In this document: piece by piece, positions 43,839 through 53,383 of the stretch
How the letters are laid out: each line of letters opens with the position of its first letter
Position numbering within the stretch: position 1 is the stretch's first letter
Assembly: GCF_905201705.1 (NCBI RefSeq)
Contig: NZ_CAJKOX010000005.1
Coordinates: 62,001-126,000 of the forward strand
Origin: an uncultured Marvinbryantia sp.
GTDB taxonomy: Bacteria; Bacillota; Clostridia; Lachnospirales; Lachnospiraceae
Direction: 5' to 3'
Length of the DNA: 64,000 nucleotides
Translations under genes and position numbers: made by a program
Notes under the pieces: generated by a model
The model's database searches: none
Seen by the model: only the letters and a program-made list of their open reading frames with translations
Told to the model about the DNA's origin: nothing

Positions 43839-44861
43839 TTATCTCTGCACACGTCCGGAGGCATTGCCCTGCATGAGGCTGTTTACCTCCTCCAGCGTGC
43901 TCAGATTAAAATCATATTCCATCGTGTGCTTCAGGCAGGAAGCCGCCGCTGCAAAATTCACTGCCTTCTGCGGTTCATAGCCGCTGTTTAACGCATAGAT
44001 CAGCGCTCCCGCAAAGGAATCTCCGCCGCCTACCCGGTCTACGATCTGTATCATATACTCGGGCGAAAAGAATGCCTCTCCTCCGGTATAAAGCAGCCCG
44101 CCCCAATGATTGATGCTGGCGGAAATACTTTTTCGCAGAGTGATAGCAACAGACTTTATGCCAAAGCGTTCTACAAGCTGCTGCGCCACGCTCACATATC
44201 CCTGCCTGTCAAGTTCTCCCTTGCTGATGTCTGAGTTCCCGGCACAGATACCAAACACATCTGCAGCGTCCGCCTCATTTGCAATGCAGACGTCGACATA
44301 CTTCATCAGTCTGCCCATCACCTCACCGGCTTTTTCTTTACTCCACAGCTTTTTTCGGAAATTCAGATCGCAGCTCACTGTAATATGCTTCTCTTTGCAC
44401 ACGCGCAGCGCATCCTCACAGATTTCTGCACATCCCTCCGAAAGCGCCGGTGTAATGCCGGTAAAATGGAACCAGTTGGCGCCCTCCAGAATATGTTCCC
44501 AGTCGAAGTCCGGCCGTTCCGCCAGAGCGATCGCAGAGGCGCCTCTGTCATACAAAACCTTTGACGGACGCTGAGAGGCTCCCTTTTCCACAAAGTAAAT
44601 CCCCATACGTTCTCCGCCGTATACGATCGCTTCTGTGTCGACGCCATACTTCTGCAGCTCCATCGCTGCCCGCCTGCCAAGCACATTGTCCGGCAGCTTT
44701 GTAACAAAAGCGGCCTTCATGCCAAAGTTTGCCACAGATACCGCCACATTTGCCTCGCCGCCCGCAAACGACATCTCCAGCTTCTGAGCCTGCAGCAGCC
44801 TGAGATATCCCTCCGGATTCAGCCGCATCATAATTTCACCGAATGTAATCACTTTTTTCAT
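43839..44861 (-). CDS. kdgK: 2-keto-3-deoxygluconate/galactonate kinase (PfkB family)
   Basis: A 340-residue PfkB-family sugar kinase starting at 44861 (MKKVITFGEIMMRL), with GGGGAGAG 8 bases upstream. Family signatures: FAGGEANVAVSVANFG near the start and VDRVGGGDSFAGALIYAL (catalytic Asp and anion hole) near the end. GEIMMRLNP is typical of KdgK. It phosphorylates the dehydratase product at C6, giving the substrate of the aldolase encoded just upstream, whose stop it overlaps (44858). Confidence 0.88.
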   Translation of the reverse strand: MKKVITFGEIMMRLNPEGYLRLLQAQKLEMSFAGGEANVAVSVANFGMKAAFVTKLPDNVLGRRAAMELQKYGVDTEAIVYGGERMGIYFVEKGASQRPSKVLYDRGASAIALAERPDFDWEHILEGANWFHFTGITPALSEGCAEICEDALRVCKEKHITVSCDLNFRKKLWSKEKAGEVMGRLMKYVDVCIANEADAADVFGICAGNSDISKGELDRQGYVSVAQQLVERFGIKSVAITLRKSISASINHWGGLLYTGGEAFFSPEYMIQIVDRVGGGDSFAGALIYALNSGYEPQKAVNFAAAASCLKHTMEYDFNLSTLEEVNSLMQGNASGRVQR

Positions 44862-45520
44862 ACTGTAAACTCTCCCCTGCAATTTTGAATTGTCCTTCTG
44901 GCTGCCTCGCGTATCTTATCAAATTCGCCCGCCGCGATCCATTCACGGTTGACAAGATTCCCGCCAATACCGACTCCTTCTGCTCCTGCGCGCAAAAATT
45001 CTGCCGCATTAAGCTCATTTACACCGCCAACGGCCAACAGTGGAATATGGTTCAGCGGTCCCTTTATCGCTTTCAGATATGCTGCCCCCAGACTTGCTGC
45101 CGGGAATATTTTTACGAAATCCGCTCCATATTCCGCCGCATCTGTGATCTCAGACGGTGACAATGCACCCGGTATCGAAACCATGCCCTGTCTTACGGTC
45201 TCCCCGATCACTCTCTGGTTTACATTCGGAGAAATAATAAATGCACCGCCGGCATTTTTCGTAAGCCTTACCTGTTCCTCCGTGAGCACAGTCCCCGATC
45301 CACAGATCATTTCACTGCCATACTCCCTGCATACCATGGATATATTTTCACAGGTACGCTTCCAGTCATCGGGAGTTTTCTGATCAAACGTAAATTCAAT
45401 CAGTCCGATGCCGCCCTCCTGCAGTGCTTCTGTCAGCTTCCTGCAGTCATCGCCGTATACCCCCCGTACAATGGCAATAATTTTCTTTTCTTTTATTTGT
45501 CCGATAATTTTCTTACGCAA
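44858..45520 (-). CDS. eda: KDPG/KDPGal aldolase
   Basis: A 220-residue class I aldolase. IIAIVRG (with Arg), IGLIEFTFDQ (catalytic Glu), GSGTVLT, FIISPNV and GADFVKIFPAASLG (Schiff-base Lys) match Eda/DgoA. Start chosen at TTG 45520, 5 bases after AGAGGAG; the frame extends to a GTG at 45565 with no site. It splits 2-keto-3-deoxy-6-phosphogluconate or the galacto epimer into pyruvate and glyceraldehyde 3-phosphate. It is first in the operon, downstream of a TTGACA/TATTGT promoter with a palindrome at +1. Confidence 0.88.
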   Translation of the reverse strand: MRKKIIGQIKEKKIIAIVRGVYGDDCRKLTEALQEGGIGLIEFTFDQKTPDDWKRTCENISMVCREYGSEMICGSGTVLTEEQVRLTKNAGGAFIISPNVNQRVIGETVRQGMVSIPGALSPSEITDAAEYGADFVKIFPAASLGAAYLKAIKGPLNHIPLLAVGGVNELNAAEFLRAGAEGVGIGGNLVNREWIAAGEFDKIREAARRTIQNCRGEFTV

Positions 45521-45576
45521 TTTTTCTCCTCTTTCGCATTCATTCTCTCGTTTTGCTTGTTTCACTGTATAAAACT

Positions 45577-45634
45577 ATATTTTATCTAATAAACTTCTTG
45601 CAACTACAATATTATATTTCCAAGTTTTTGTCAA
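45577..45634 (-). promoter_or_regulatory. Promoter and operator of the sugar-acid operon
   Basis: Minus-strand TTGACA (45629-45634) and TATTGT (45606-45611) are 17 bases apart, giving a start near 45599. Right at and after that start is a palindromic core TTTATCTAATAAA (45580-45592) within a longer match to the promoter of the FGGY kinase. Binding there would block transcription; the IclR protein encoded next door is the natural candidate. Confidence 0.65.
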
Positions 45635-45787
45635 GCGGTTTTTGTTTATTTTGCATATTTTAAATTCCTTTTTTCTTTTTTATTGTTCATTTTTGTGTTA
45701 TAATTTTTTTGCATAATTTGTAATTTTATATTGCAAATAAACGAGTTTTTGCGTAATATTAAGAAAAAACAGGAAAGAGATTAAGAA

Positions 45788-46567
45788 ATGGAACCAACAA
45801 ATGTGCGGCTTGTGGACCGCGTACTTGACGTCATGGAAACATTATCCAGACACCCCGAGGGAACTTCTATTGCCGTGCTGACGGCCGAGACAGACATCCA
45901 TAAATCTACGGTTTACCGTCTGCTTGCAACACTGATGAATCGAGGCTATGTTGTAAAAGATGAGGAGACCAGCCACTACCGTCTGACACTGCGCACCTAT
46001 CGTATCGGCAGCCGTGCTGTTCCCGATTTTGATCTTTTGAGTCTCTCTGTGGATTATCTGCGTGAATTGTGCAGACTATGCAATGAAGCTGTCCACCTTG
46101 CCATTCCCGATGGCGCCTCTATTGTGTATTTGTTTAAAGAAGTGGCTGCTGACAATGTCATCCGGATCGCTTCCCAGACAGGCGCCCGGAACTATATGTA
46201 TTATACCGGTCTTGGCAAAGCTCTGTTAGCAACAATGTCAGAGAAGGAAGTGCGGGAAATCTGGGAAAAATCTGATGTAAAAAAATACACGCCAACTACT
46301 ATTATCACCTATCCGCAGCTCCTTGAAGAGCTGGAGACAACCCGCCGGAGAGGATATGCGATCGACAACGAAGAGCATGAAGCCGGTATTGCCTGTATTG
46401 CTGATGTTATACGCGATGTAGACAATAAAGCAGTGGCAGCTGTCAGTATTTCTACCCTTGCTGCCCGGATGGATGATAATTTTCTTGCATTGAATGTCCC
46501 GCGGCTGCATAAAACCGCTAATAAAATTTCTGCGATCCTTGGAAATGTACTGCCAAAAGGGGATTGA
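45788..46567 (+). CDS. IclR-family transcriptional regulator (KdgR-like)
   Basis: A 259-residue protein with an N-terminal winged helix (VRLVDRVLDVMETLSRHPEGTSIAVLTAETDIHKSTVYRLLATLMNRGYV) and an IclR effector domain (GLGKALLATMSEKEVREIWE, RGYAIDNEEHEAGIACIADVI). KdgR and related IclR proteins sense 2-keto-3-deoxy acids and repress sugar-acid catabolism. It is divergent from the KDPG-aldolase operon and precedes an FGGY kinase, both promoters sharing a palindrome. Confidence 0.92.
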   Translation: MEPTNVRLVDRVLDVMETLSRHPEGTSIAVLTAETDIHKSTVYRLLATLMNRGYVVKDEETSHYRLTLRTYRIGSRAVPDFDLLSLSVDYLRELCRLCNEAVHLAIPDGASIVYLFKEVAADNVIRIASQTGARNYMYYTGLGKALLATMSEKEVREIWEKSDVKKYTPTTIITYPQLLEELETTRRRGYAIDNEEHEAGIACIADVIRDVDNKAVAAVSISTLAARMDDNFLALNVPRLHKTANKISAILGNVLPKGD

Positions 46568-46624
46568 CAAACAATCCCCTCAGCGATTATCATAAACATA
46601 TATTTTATCTAATAATTTCTTCTG
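46564..46624 (+). promoter_or_regulatory. Promoter and operator of the FGGY kinase gene
   Basis: TTGACA (46564-46569) and TATCAT (46588-46593), 18 bases apart, place the start near 46600, where ATATTTTATCTAATAA (46600-46615) begins. That 16-base string is identical to 45577-45592 at the divergent operon. The -35 lies inside a GGGGATTG/CAATCCCC hairpin at the end of the IclR gene. Confidence 0.6.
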
Positions 46625-46693
46625 ACGAACTATTCCGGCATCCTCCGGAAAGTTTTGTCTGCACAAAAACATTACGTCAGAGGAGATTACCTT

Positions 46694-48019
46694 ATGTTAT
46701 TCTTATCTATTGATTTTGGCACATCGGCTGTAAAATTATCCGTTCTTGATGAAAAAGGCGTCATCAAGTGTCAGTCAACGCAGACTTACCCTTATATTAT
46801 GCTGCCCGGCGAAAAAGTGGAACTGTCTCCGGAGCGTCTTTTGTCTGCCCTCTGTACAGCCGCATCACAGCTTGACCCGTGCGCATTGTCCCGGATATCC
46901 TTTATCTGTTACGATACCTTTTCCCCCTCTCTGGTATTCATGGACAGAAACGGCGAGCTTGTTTACCCTAATATCATTACGCATCTTGACCGCAGAAGCC
47001 GCGCACAGTCAGAATATATCCAAAAAGCGATCGGCAAAGATACCTACCTGAAAATAGCCGGTATTTATCCTTTTACCGGCGGCTGCTCTGCTATGACCCT
47101 GCTCTGGTTTCAGGAGAATGAACCGGAGGTTCTGCGCAGAGTTTATAAAATCGGCCATCTCACTACATTTTTGCACAAAAAATTAACCGGGCTCTGGATG
47201 ATCGATCTTGTAAACGCCTCCATGCTCGGATTATATGAAACTACCTCACAGACCGGATGGTCTGCGCAGCTTTTATCTGAATTTCACATGAATCCGGACT
47301 GGTTTCCGGACATCCATGTCCCAGGCACGCTATACGGAACCCTGCTTCCCGAAATGGCGCAAAAACTCGGCATTAAACCGGGTATTCCTGTGGCTGTCGG
47401 TACAAATGATGTTGCCTCCGCGCAGATGGGTGCCCATAACCTGCATTCCGGTCAGATGATGAACACTGCCGGAAGCAGCGAAATGATTAGTATTCTGACA
47501 GACCGTCCCATTCCGGACCCTCATTACTATCTGCGCAATGCCGCTATTCCGGGGCTCTGGCAGATTTACGCAACGACTGCCGGCGGATTTGCACTTGACT
47601 GGTACCGCAAACAATTTTGCCGCGAAATCCCCCGGGAAGAATTTTACACACACTATCTGGAGCAGACACTAAAGACCCAGGTGGACCGTTCCGGCGTCTC
47701 CTTTGCTCCGTATTTAACCGGCGACCGCCAGAGTCTCACGCCCAAAACCGCTTCCTGGCATGGGCTTACTCTGTCCACCACCCGGGAGGAGATGCTGTAT
47801 GCCATGCTCAGAAGTATGCAGGGCGTTCTCTACGATACCGTAGAGCTGGCAAAAAATGTAATCCCCCTGGACAATGTTATAAAGATATCTGGCGGTATGG
47901 TAACGCCCTCCTATCTGAAGCTTAAAGAAGCATCCTTCCCCGGCTATCAGTTTCAGCGCGTCGACCATTGCCCGCTTCTGGGAAATGCAGCGCTGGTTGC
48001 ATACCAAAATCAACTTTAA
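46694..48019 (+). CDS. FGGY-family carbohydrate kinase (xylulokinase-like)
   Basis: A 441-residue kinase; ATG 46694 with AGAGGAG upstream (the frame is open from 46655). N-terminal LSIDFGTSAVKLSVLD is the ATP phosphate loop; HLDRRSRAQSEY and GTNDVASAQMGAHNL carry substrate and catalytic positions, and IKISGGMVTPSYLKLKE is the C-terminal adenosine motif. FGGY kinases phosphorylate ketoses, polyols or related sugars. Promoter similarity puts it in the sugar-acid regulon, where it could feed the split transketolase. Substrate not determined. Confidence 0.85.
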   Translation: MLFLSIDFGTSAVKLSVLDEKGVIKCQSTQTYPYIMLPGEKVELSPERLLSALCTAASQLDPCALSRISFICYDTFSPSLVFMDRNGELVYPNIITHLDRRSRAQSEYIQKAIGKDTYLKIAGIYPFTGGCSAMTLLWFQENEPEVLRRVYKIGHLTTFLHKKLTGLWMIDLVNASMLGLYETTSQTGWSAQLLSEFHMNPDWFPDIHVPGTLYGTLLPEMAQKLGIKPGIPVAVGTNDVASAQMGAHNLHSGQMMNTAGSSEMISILTDRPIPDPHYYLRNAAIPGLWQIYATTAGGFALDWYRKQFCREIPREEFYTHYLEQTLKTQVDRSGVSFAPYLTGDRQSLTPKTASWHGLTLSTTREEMLYAMLRSMQGVLYDTVELAKNVIPLDNVIKISGGMVTPSYLKLKEASFPGYQFQRVDHCPLLGNAALVAYQNQL

Positions 48020-48045
48020 CTGTATTGCCCGATGCACAAAAAGCA

Positions 48046-48068
48046 GGCGGGGCCGTCAATGCCCCGCC
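48046..48068. terminator. Bidirectional terminator
   Basis: GGCGGGGC (48046-48053) and GCCCCGCC (48061-48068) form an 8-base-pair stem between the convergent FGGY kinase and glycerol kinase genes. The stem is identical to the one at 32494-32516. Confidence 0.75.
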
Positions 48069-48074
48069 ACTTCA

Positions 48075-49601
<1,527 letters not shown>

Positions 49602-49655
49602 TTAATTATAGAATAACCCGGATTGCGCTTCATTGCAACCAGGGATTTTCCGGAC

Positions 49656-49708
49656 CTGCAGGACCTGCCGCCGGCAGCTCTCTTCGGATGCATGGCAACA
49701 AAAAAAGA
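49656..49708. repeat. Interspersed repeat, copy B
   Basis: Nearly identical over 40 bases to 7011-7054, including the core CAGCTCTCTTCGGATGCATG and the trailing A-run. It lies between glpK and the broken AraC gene, near the 5' end of the surviving AraC sequence. Confidence 0.75.
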
Positions 49709-49739
49709 CAGCCGCCCCTGCAAAGCAATCTATCTTCTC

Positions 49740-50394
49740 GCATCCCCGCATTATGCGGAAGCTACCAGCCCACTCTGCAGCAGTTCTGTCCCCGGTATCC
49801 GATTATCAAAGCCGACGCCGTTCACCCTGATATTCCCTATGCGCTGAACCGGCTGTCCGAAACCGCTTATGAAAAAGAGACTGACGTACTTCAGCATTCC
49901 TATACACAAATCATCCTTGCAAGAGCCATGCCGCATTTCAGTTTTACTGAAAAAAGCTCTGTCGGCAGCAACGATATGATCTATCGTACCGTCGCCTATA
50001 TTGCAGGACATTTTACAGAGGAAATCACGCTTTCCGGAATGGCAAAAGCGCTTGGATACAGCCCTGCGCGCTTTCCGGCGTATTTTCCAAAACATTTCAC
50101 ACCAATTTCAACGGCTATCTCAACGATGTCCGCCTTGATTACGTATGCCATCTGCTCCGTCACACGGACCAGAGCATCACAGAAGCCTATGAAAACGCCG
50201 GTTTTTCCAGCCAGCGTACCTTTAACCGCGTTTTCCAGGAGCGCTTCCGCATGACGCCGCGGGAATACCGGCGGCTGAATCAGGCGGCGCCCTCCGGAGA
50301 GCATACAGTATCCCCACAAGGGCAATGGGCGGTGCGCCTTTTATTACATTCGGAGAATTTACAGGGTTGTGCGGACGGAAAAGAAAGTCTATAA
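49740..50394 (+). pseudogene. AraC-family regulator pseudogene (5' truncated, frameshifted)
   Basis: The first frame gives a sensor-domain remnant (DIPYALNRLSETAYEKETDVLQ) and the first helix-turn-helix (EEITLSGMAKALGYSPARF). Around 50078-50085 the reading shifts by one base and continues VFSKTFHTNFNGYLNDVRLDYVCHLLRHT, SITEAYENAGFSSQRTFNRVFQERFRMTPREYRR to a stop at 50394. No start codon or ribosome binding site remains at the 5' end, which lies close to repeat copy B. An intact relative would be about 280-300 residues. Confidence 0.8.
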
Positions 50395-50435
50395 TATCAG
50401 AATAAGGATATTATGCAGCAGAAGGAGGTGTCCGT

Positions 50436-52145
50436 GTGGCAAAAACAATAGGAATCGGAATCCAGGATTTTGAAAAAATAATTACCCGGAATGTATTTTA
50501 TATAGACAAAACGCTGTTTATCAAAAAATGGTGGGAATCTATGGACGATGTGACATTAATCACCCGCCCGCGCCGTTTTGGAAAAACACTTACCATGAGC
50601 ATGGTGGAGCATTTCTTCTCCGTCGAATATGCCGGCAGCAAATTATTCGAAAACACAAATATCTGGAAAGATTGCGCCTGCCGGACACTGCAGGGTACGT
50701 ATCCGGTGATATCTTTAAGCTTCGCCGATATTAAAGAGGTGTCCTATGAACAGGCGCGGAAAAAAATCTGCGAATCCATAATAGATATCTATAACAAGTA
50801 TGCTTTTCTTGCCGGAGACGATACCTTAGGGGAAAAGGAAAAAACATACTACAACGCGCTCTCCTCAGACAGCGATGATGCCGCAATTACGATTTCTCTG
50901 CGCAGAATGTCCGAATATCTGTATCGCAGATATCGAAAAAAAGCCATCATTCTTCTGGACGAATATGACACTCCCATGCAGGAAGCTTATGTAAATGGAT
51001 ATTGTGAAAAACTGGCGGCTTTTACCCGCAGTTTATTTAATGCCACATTTAAGGGAAACCCTTATCTGGAGCGCGCAATTATGACCGGAATCACGCGGGT
51101 CAGCCGGGAGTCTATCTTCTCTGACCTGAACAATCTGGAAATTATAACAACCACTTCCGATAAGTATGAAGACTGCTTTGGTTTTACGGAGGAAGAGGTT
51201 TTTTCCGCATTGGACGAATATTGTCTCTCTGACAAAAAAGAAGAAGTGAAAGACTGGTACGACGGTTTTATATTTGGGCATAAAGCAGACATTTACAATC
51301 CGTGGTCCATTATCAATTTTCTGGACAAACAGCAGTTTTCTCCCTATTGGGCGAATACCAGCAGCAACAGTCTGGCAGGAAAGCTGATACGCGAAGGTAC
51401 CAAACAGGTAAAGGACTCTTTTCAGCAGCTACTGGATGGCGGTTCCATCTGGACAGAAATTGATGAACAGATTGTATATAATCAGCTTAATCTGGATGAA
51501 AGCGCAATCTGGAGCCTGCTTCTGGCAAGCGGCTATCTCCGGGTAAAAAACCGCAGAACAGAAAAAACGGCATACTCCGGCTGGAGGCAAGTCTACGAGC
51601 TGGAAATTACCAATTATGAAACGAAAATCATGTTCCGGAATATGGTAAAAGGATGGTTTGCCTCCTCCGCATCAAATTATAATGATTTTATCAAAGGGCT
51701 TCTGGCAGATGATCTGAAGGCGATGAATGCCTACATGAACCGCATCACAAAAACAACCTTCAGCTATTTTGACAGCGGAAACCGCCCCTCGGAGGAAAGT
51801 GAACCGGAACGCTTCTATCACGGCTTTGTACTCGGACTGATGGTGACGCTGGAAGACCGTTACATCATTACCTCCAACCGTGAAAGCGGCTTCGGCAGAT
51901 ATGATGTTCTCATGGAACCGCGGAATGCGCAGGACGCCGGCATTATCATGGAATTCAAGGTGCAGGACCCGGAGGATGAAAAAACGTTAGCCGACACCGT
52001 AAAAGCTGCTCTGCAGCAGATTGAGGATAAAGAATATACCTCTGTGCTGGAAGCCAGAGGGATACCGCAGAGCCGGATCCGGAAATATGGCTTTGCCTTC
52101 AGGGGAAAAACCGTGCTGATTGGAAGCCCGCTTTATTCCCTGTAA
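50436..52145 (+). CDS. AAA-ATPase-like / PD-(D/E)XK nuclease-like protein (DUF1703 type)
   Basis: A 569-residue protein starting at GTG 50436 with AAGGAGGTG 6 bases upstream. N-terminal half: FYIDKTLFIKKW, TRPRRFGKTLTMSMVEHFF (P-loop-like) and AIILLDEYDTPMQEAY (Walker B), the AAA-ATPase_like pattern. C-terminal: FYHGFVLGLMVTLEDRYIITSNRESGFGRYDVLMEPR then IIMEFKVQD, a PD-(D/E)XK nuclease-like core (D, E-x-K). Such proteins are abundant in gut anaerobes, often as many paralogues, and are thought to be mobile or defence-related; function is unproven. Confidence 0.88.
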   Translation: MAKTIGIGIQDFEKIITRNVFYIDKTLFIKKWWESMDDVTLITRPRRFGKTLTMSMVEHFFSVEYAGSKLFENTNIWKDCACRTLQGTYPVISLSFADIKEVSYEQARKKICESIIDIYNKYAFLAGDDTLGEKEKTYYNALSSDSDDAAITISLRRMSEYLYRRYRKKAIILLDEYDTPMQEAYVNGYCEKLAAFTRSLFNATFKGNPYLERAIMTGITRVSRESIFSDLNNLEIITTTSDKYEDCFGFTEEEVFSALDEYCLSDKKEEVKDWYDGFIFGHKADIYNPWSIINFLDKQQFSPYWANTSSNSLAGKLIREGTKQVKDSFQQLLDGGSIWTEIDEQIVYNQLNLDESAIWSLLLASGYLRVKNRRTEKTAYSGWRQVYELEITNYETKIMFRNMVKGWFASSASNYNDFIKGLLADDLKAMNAYMNRITKTTFSYFDSGNRPSEESEPERFYHGFVLGLMVTLEDRYIITSNRESGFGRYDVLMEPRNAQDAGIIMEFKVQDPEDEKTLADTVKAALQQIEDKEYTSVLEARGIPQSRIRKYGFAFRGKTVLIGSPLYSL

Positions 52146-52153
52146 AGCAAATA

Positions 52154-52201
52154 TTCGCATTCCACCGCTTAATGCCCTGCGCACCTTAAGCGTGGGAATG
52201 C
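52154..52201 (-). terminator. Long hairpin terminator after degV
   Basis: GCATTCCACCGCTTAA pairs with TTAAGCGTGGGAATGC around a 13-base loop, directly downstream of the DegV stop on the minus strand. Its flank CTTATCCGCGTTCAA matches the flank of the hairpin at 10227-10278 (CTTATCTGCATTCAA), so the two are related elements. Confidence 0.65.
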
Positions 52202-53056
52202 TTATCCGCGTTCAATAAATAGCACGCCCAGCGTTCCCGGTCCGCAGTGGCTGGAAATGACGCTGCCGGCTCTTGTCACAAGTATTTCTTCAAATATTCC
52301 CATTTCTTTCAGATGCCGGCAGACCAGCTCCACAATTTCCGCGCTGCATCCGGAGTGGGTAACAAACACCCGGTTTCTTCTGGCATTTAAAAGCTGCGGC
52401 TTCAGATCGTCCGTATAGCTCAGCAGAACCTTCTCCATTTTTCCGCGATATTTCCGGTCCGCCTGCATCTCCCCATTGGAAACGACAATCCGGGGATGCA
52501 GCTTCAGAGCGCCCCCTGCCAGCGCTGTAACGCTGCCGCACCTGCCGCCTCTCTGCAGATAGATTAACGTATCGACAACGAAGCTTGCCCTCACACACGG
52601 TCTCAGCTTCTGAATCTGCGCGACAATTTCTACCGCCGCTCTGCCCTCCAACGCCATAGTTGCCGCTTCCAGTACAAGCAGTCCCACTCCGGTGGACAGA
52701 TTTTCTGAATCCACCACAAAAACACGCTCCTCCATATCCAGTTCCTTGGCGGCAAGCCGCATCACATTGGCGGTGGTGGACATCTTTTCCGAAATGGAAA
52801 AGCAGACTATCTCACTGCCATCCGAGCCGCACTTCTGCAGAAGCTGCATGGTTTCCGTTATGGAAGGCGCCGACGTGCCCGGCACGGAGCGGTTCTCATC
52901 CGCCCACCGATAAATTTCATCCGGGCTGATATTAATGCCGTCCAGACATTCCCGCTCTCCCAGAATCACATGCAGCGGCAAAATCTGTATCTTATATTTT
53001 TCAATCAGTTCTTTTGATAAATCGCAGGTACTGTCCGATATAATCTTTACACTCAT
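52202..53056 (-). CDS. DegV-family fatty-acid-binding protein
   Basis: A 284-residue protein with the DegV start VKIISDSTCDLSKELIEKYKIQILPLHVIL, PGTSAPSITETMQLL (ligand-binding Ser), VDTLIYLQRGGRCG and a C-terminal VISSHCGPGTLGVLF. DegV/FakB-type proteins bind a fatty acid and present it to the FakA kinase so that exogenous fatty acids enter phospholipid. No FakA gene is adjacent. This is of interest because the window's own fatty acid operon is damaged. Confidence 0.93.
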   Translation of the reverse strand: MSVKIISDSTCDLSKELIEKYKIQILPLHVILGERECLDGINISPDEIYRWADENRSVPGTSAPSITETMQLLQKCGSDGSEIVCFSISEKMSTTANVMRLAAKELDMEERVFVVDSENLSTGVGLLVLEAATMALEGRAAVEIVAQIQKLRPCVRASFVVDTLIYLQRGGRCGSVTALAGGALKLHPRIVVSNGEMQADRKYRGKMEKVLLSYTDDLKPQLLNARRNRVFVTHSGCSAEIVELVCRHLKEMGIFEEILVTRAGSVISSHCGPGTLGVLFIERG

Positions 53057-53130
53057 TATTTTCTCCTTAACGTTTTCCTTTCCCGGATGTCTCCGTTTCT
53101 ATCCTTTATTGTTAATTTCAGGCTTTCGAA

Positions 53131-53330
53131 ATATTTTATTACTGTTCACTCCGTTCGCAGTAACCTTCGCAAATCCATTTAAAATTCGCTTCGCGAATGG
53201 GATTTGCTCACACTTGAATCACATTCTCACGCCTCAAACAGCAAGTGTTTGAGGCTGACGTGAGCAGTAACAATTCCCTACGGAACCGGTCACCGGCAGC
53301 TCCCTTCGGATACACAGTAACGGAAAAACA
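53131..53330. repeat. Cluster of hairpins and interspersed repeat copy C
   Basis: The 327-base gap between the dehydrogenase and degV has no gene. It holds TTACTGTTCACTCCGTTCGCAGTAA, cut here to its ends TTACTG/CAGTAA (53139-53163), an AAATCCATTT/GAATGGGATTT hairpin (53171-53205), a perfect GCCTCAAACA/TGTTTGAGGC stem (53231-53255), and at 53282-53330 a third, diverged copy of the repeat at 7011 and 49656 (core CACCGGCAGCTCCCTTCGGA). Confidence 0.65.
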
Positions 53331-53383
53331 CCGCACGACAGGTTTCTCTGCCGTGCGGCGCACGCAATATTCCCGGCGCCCTG

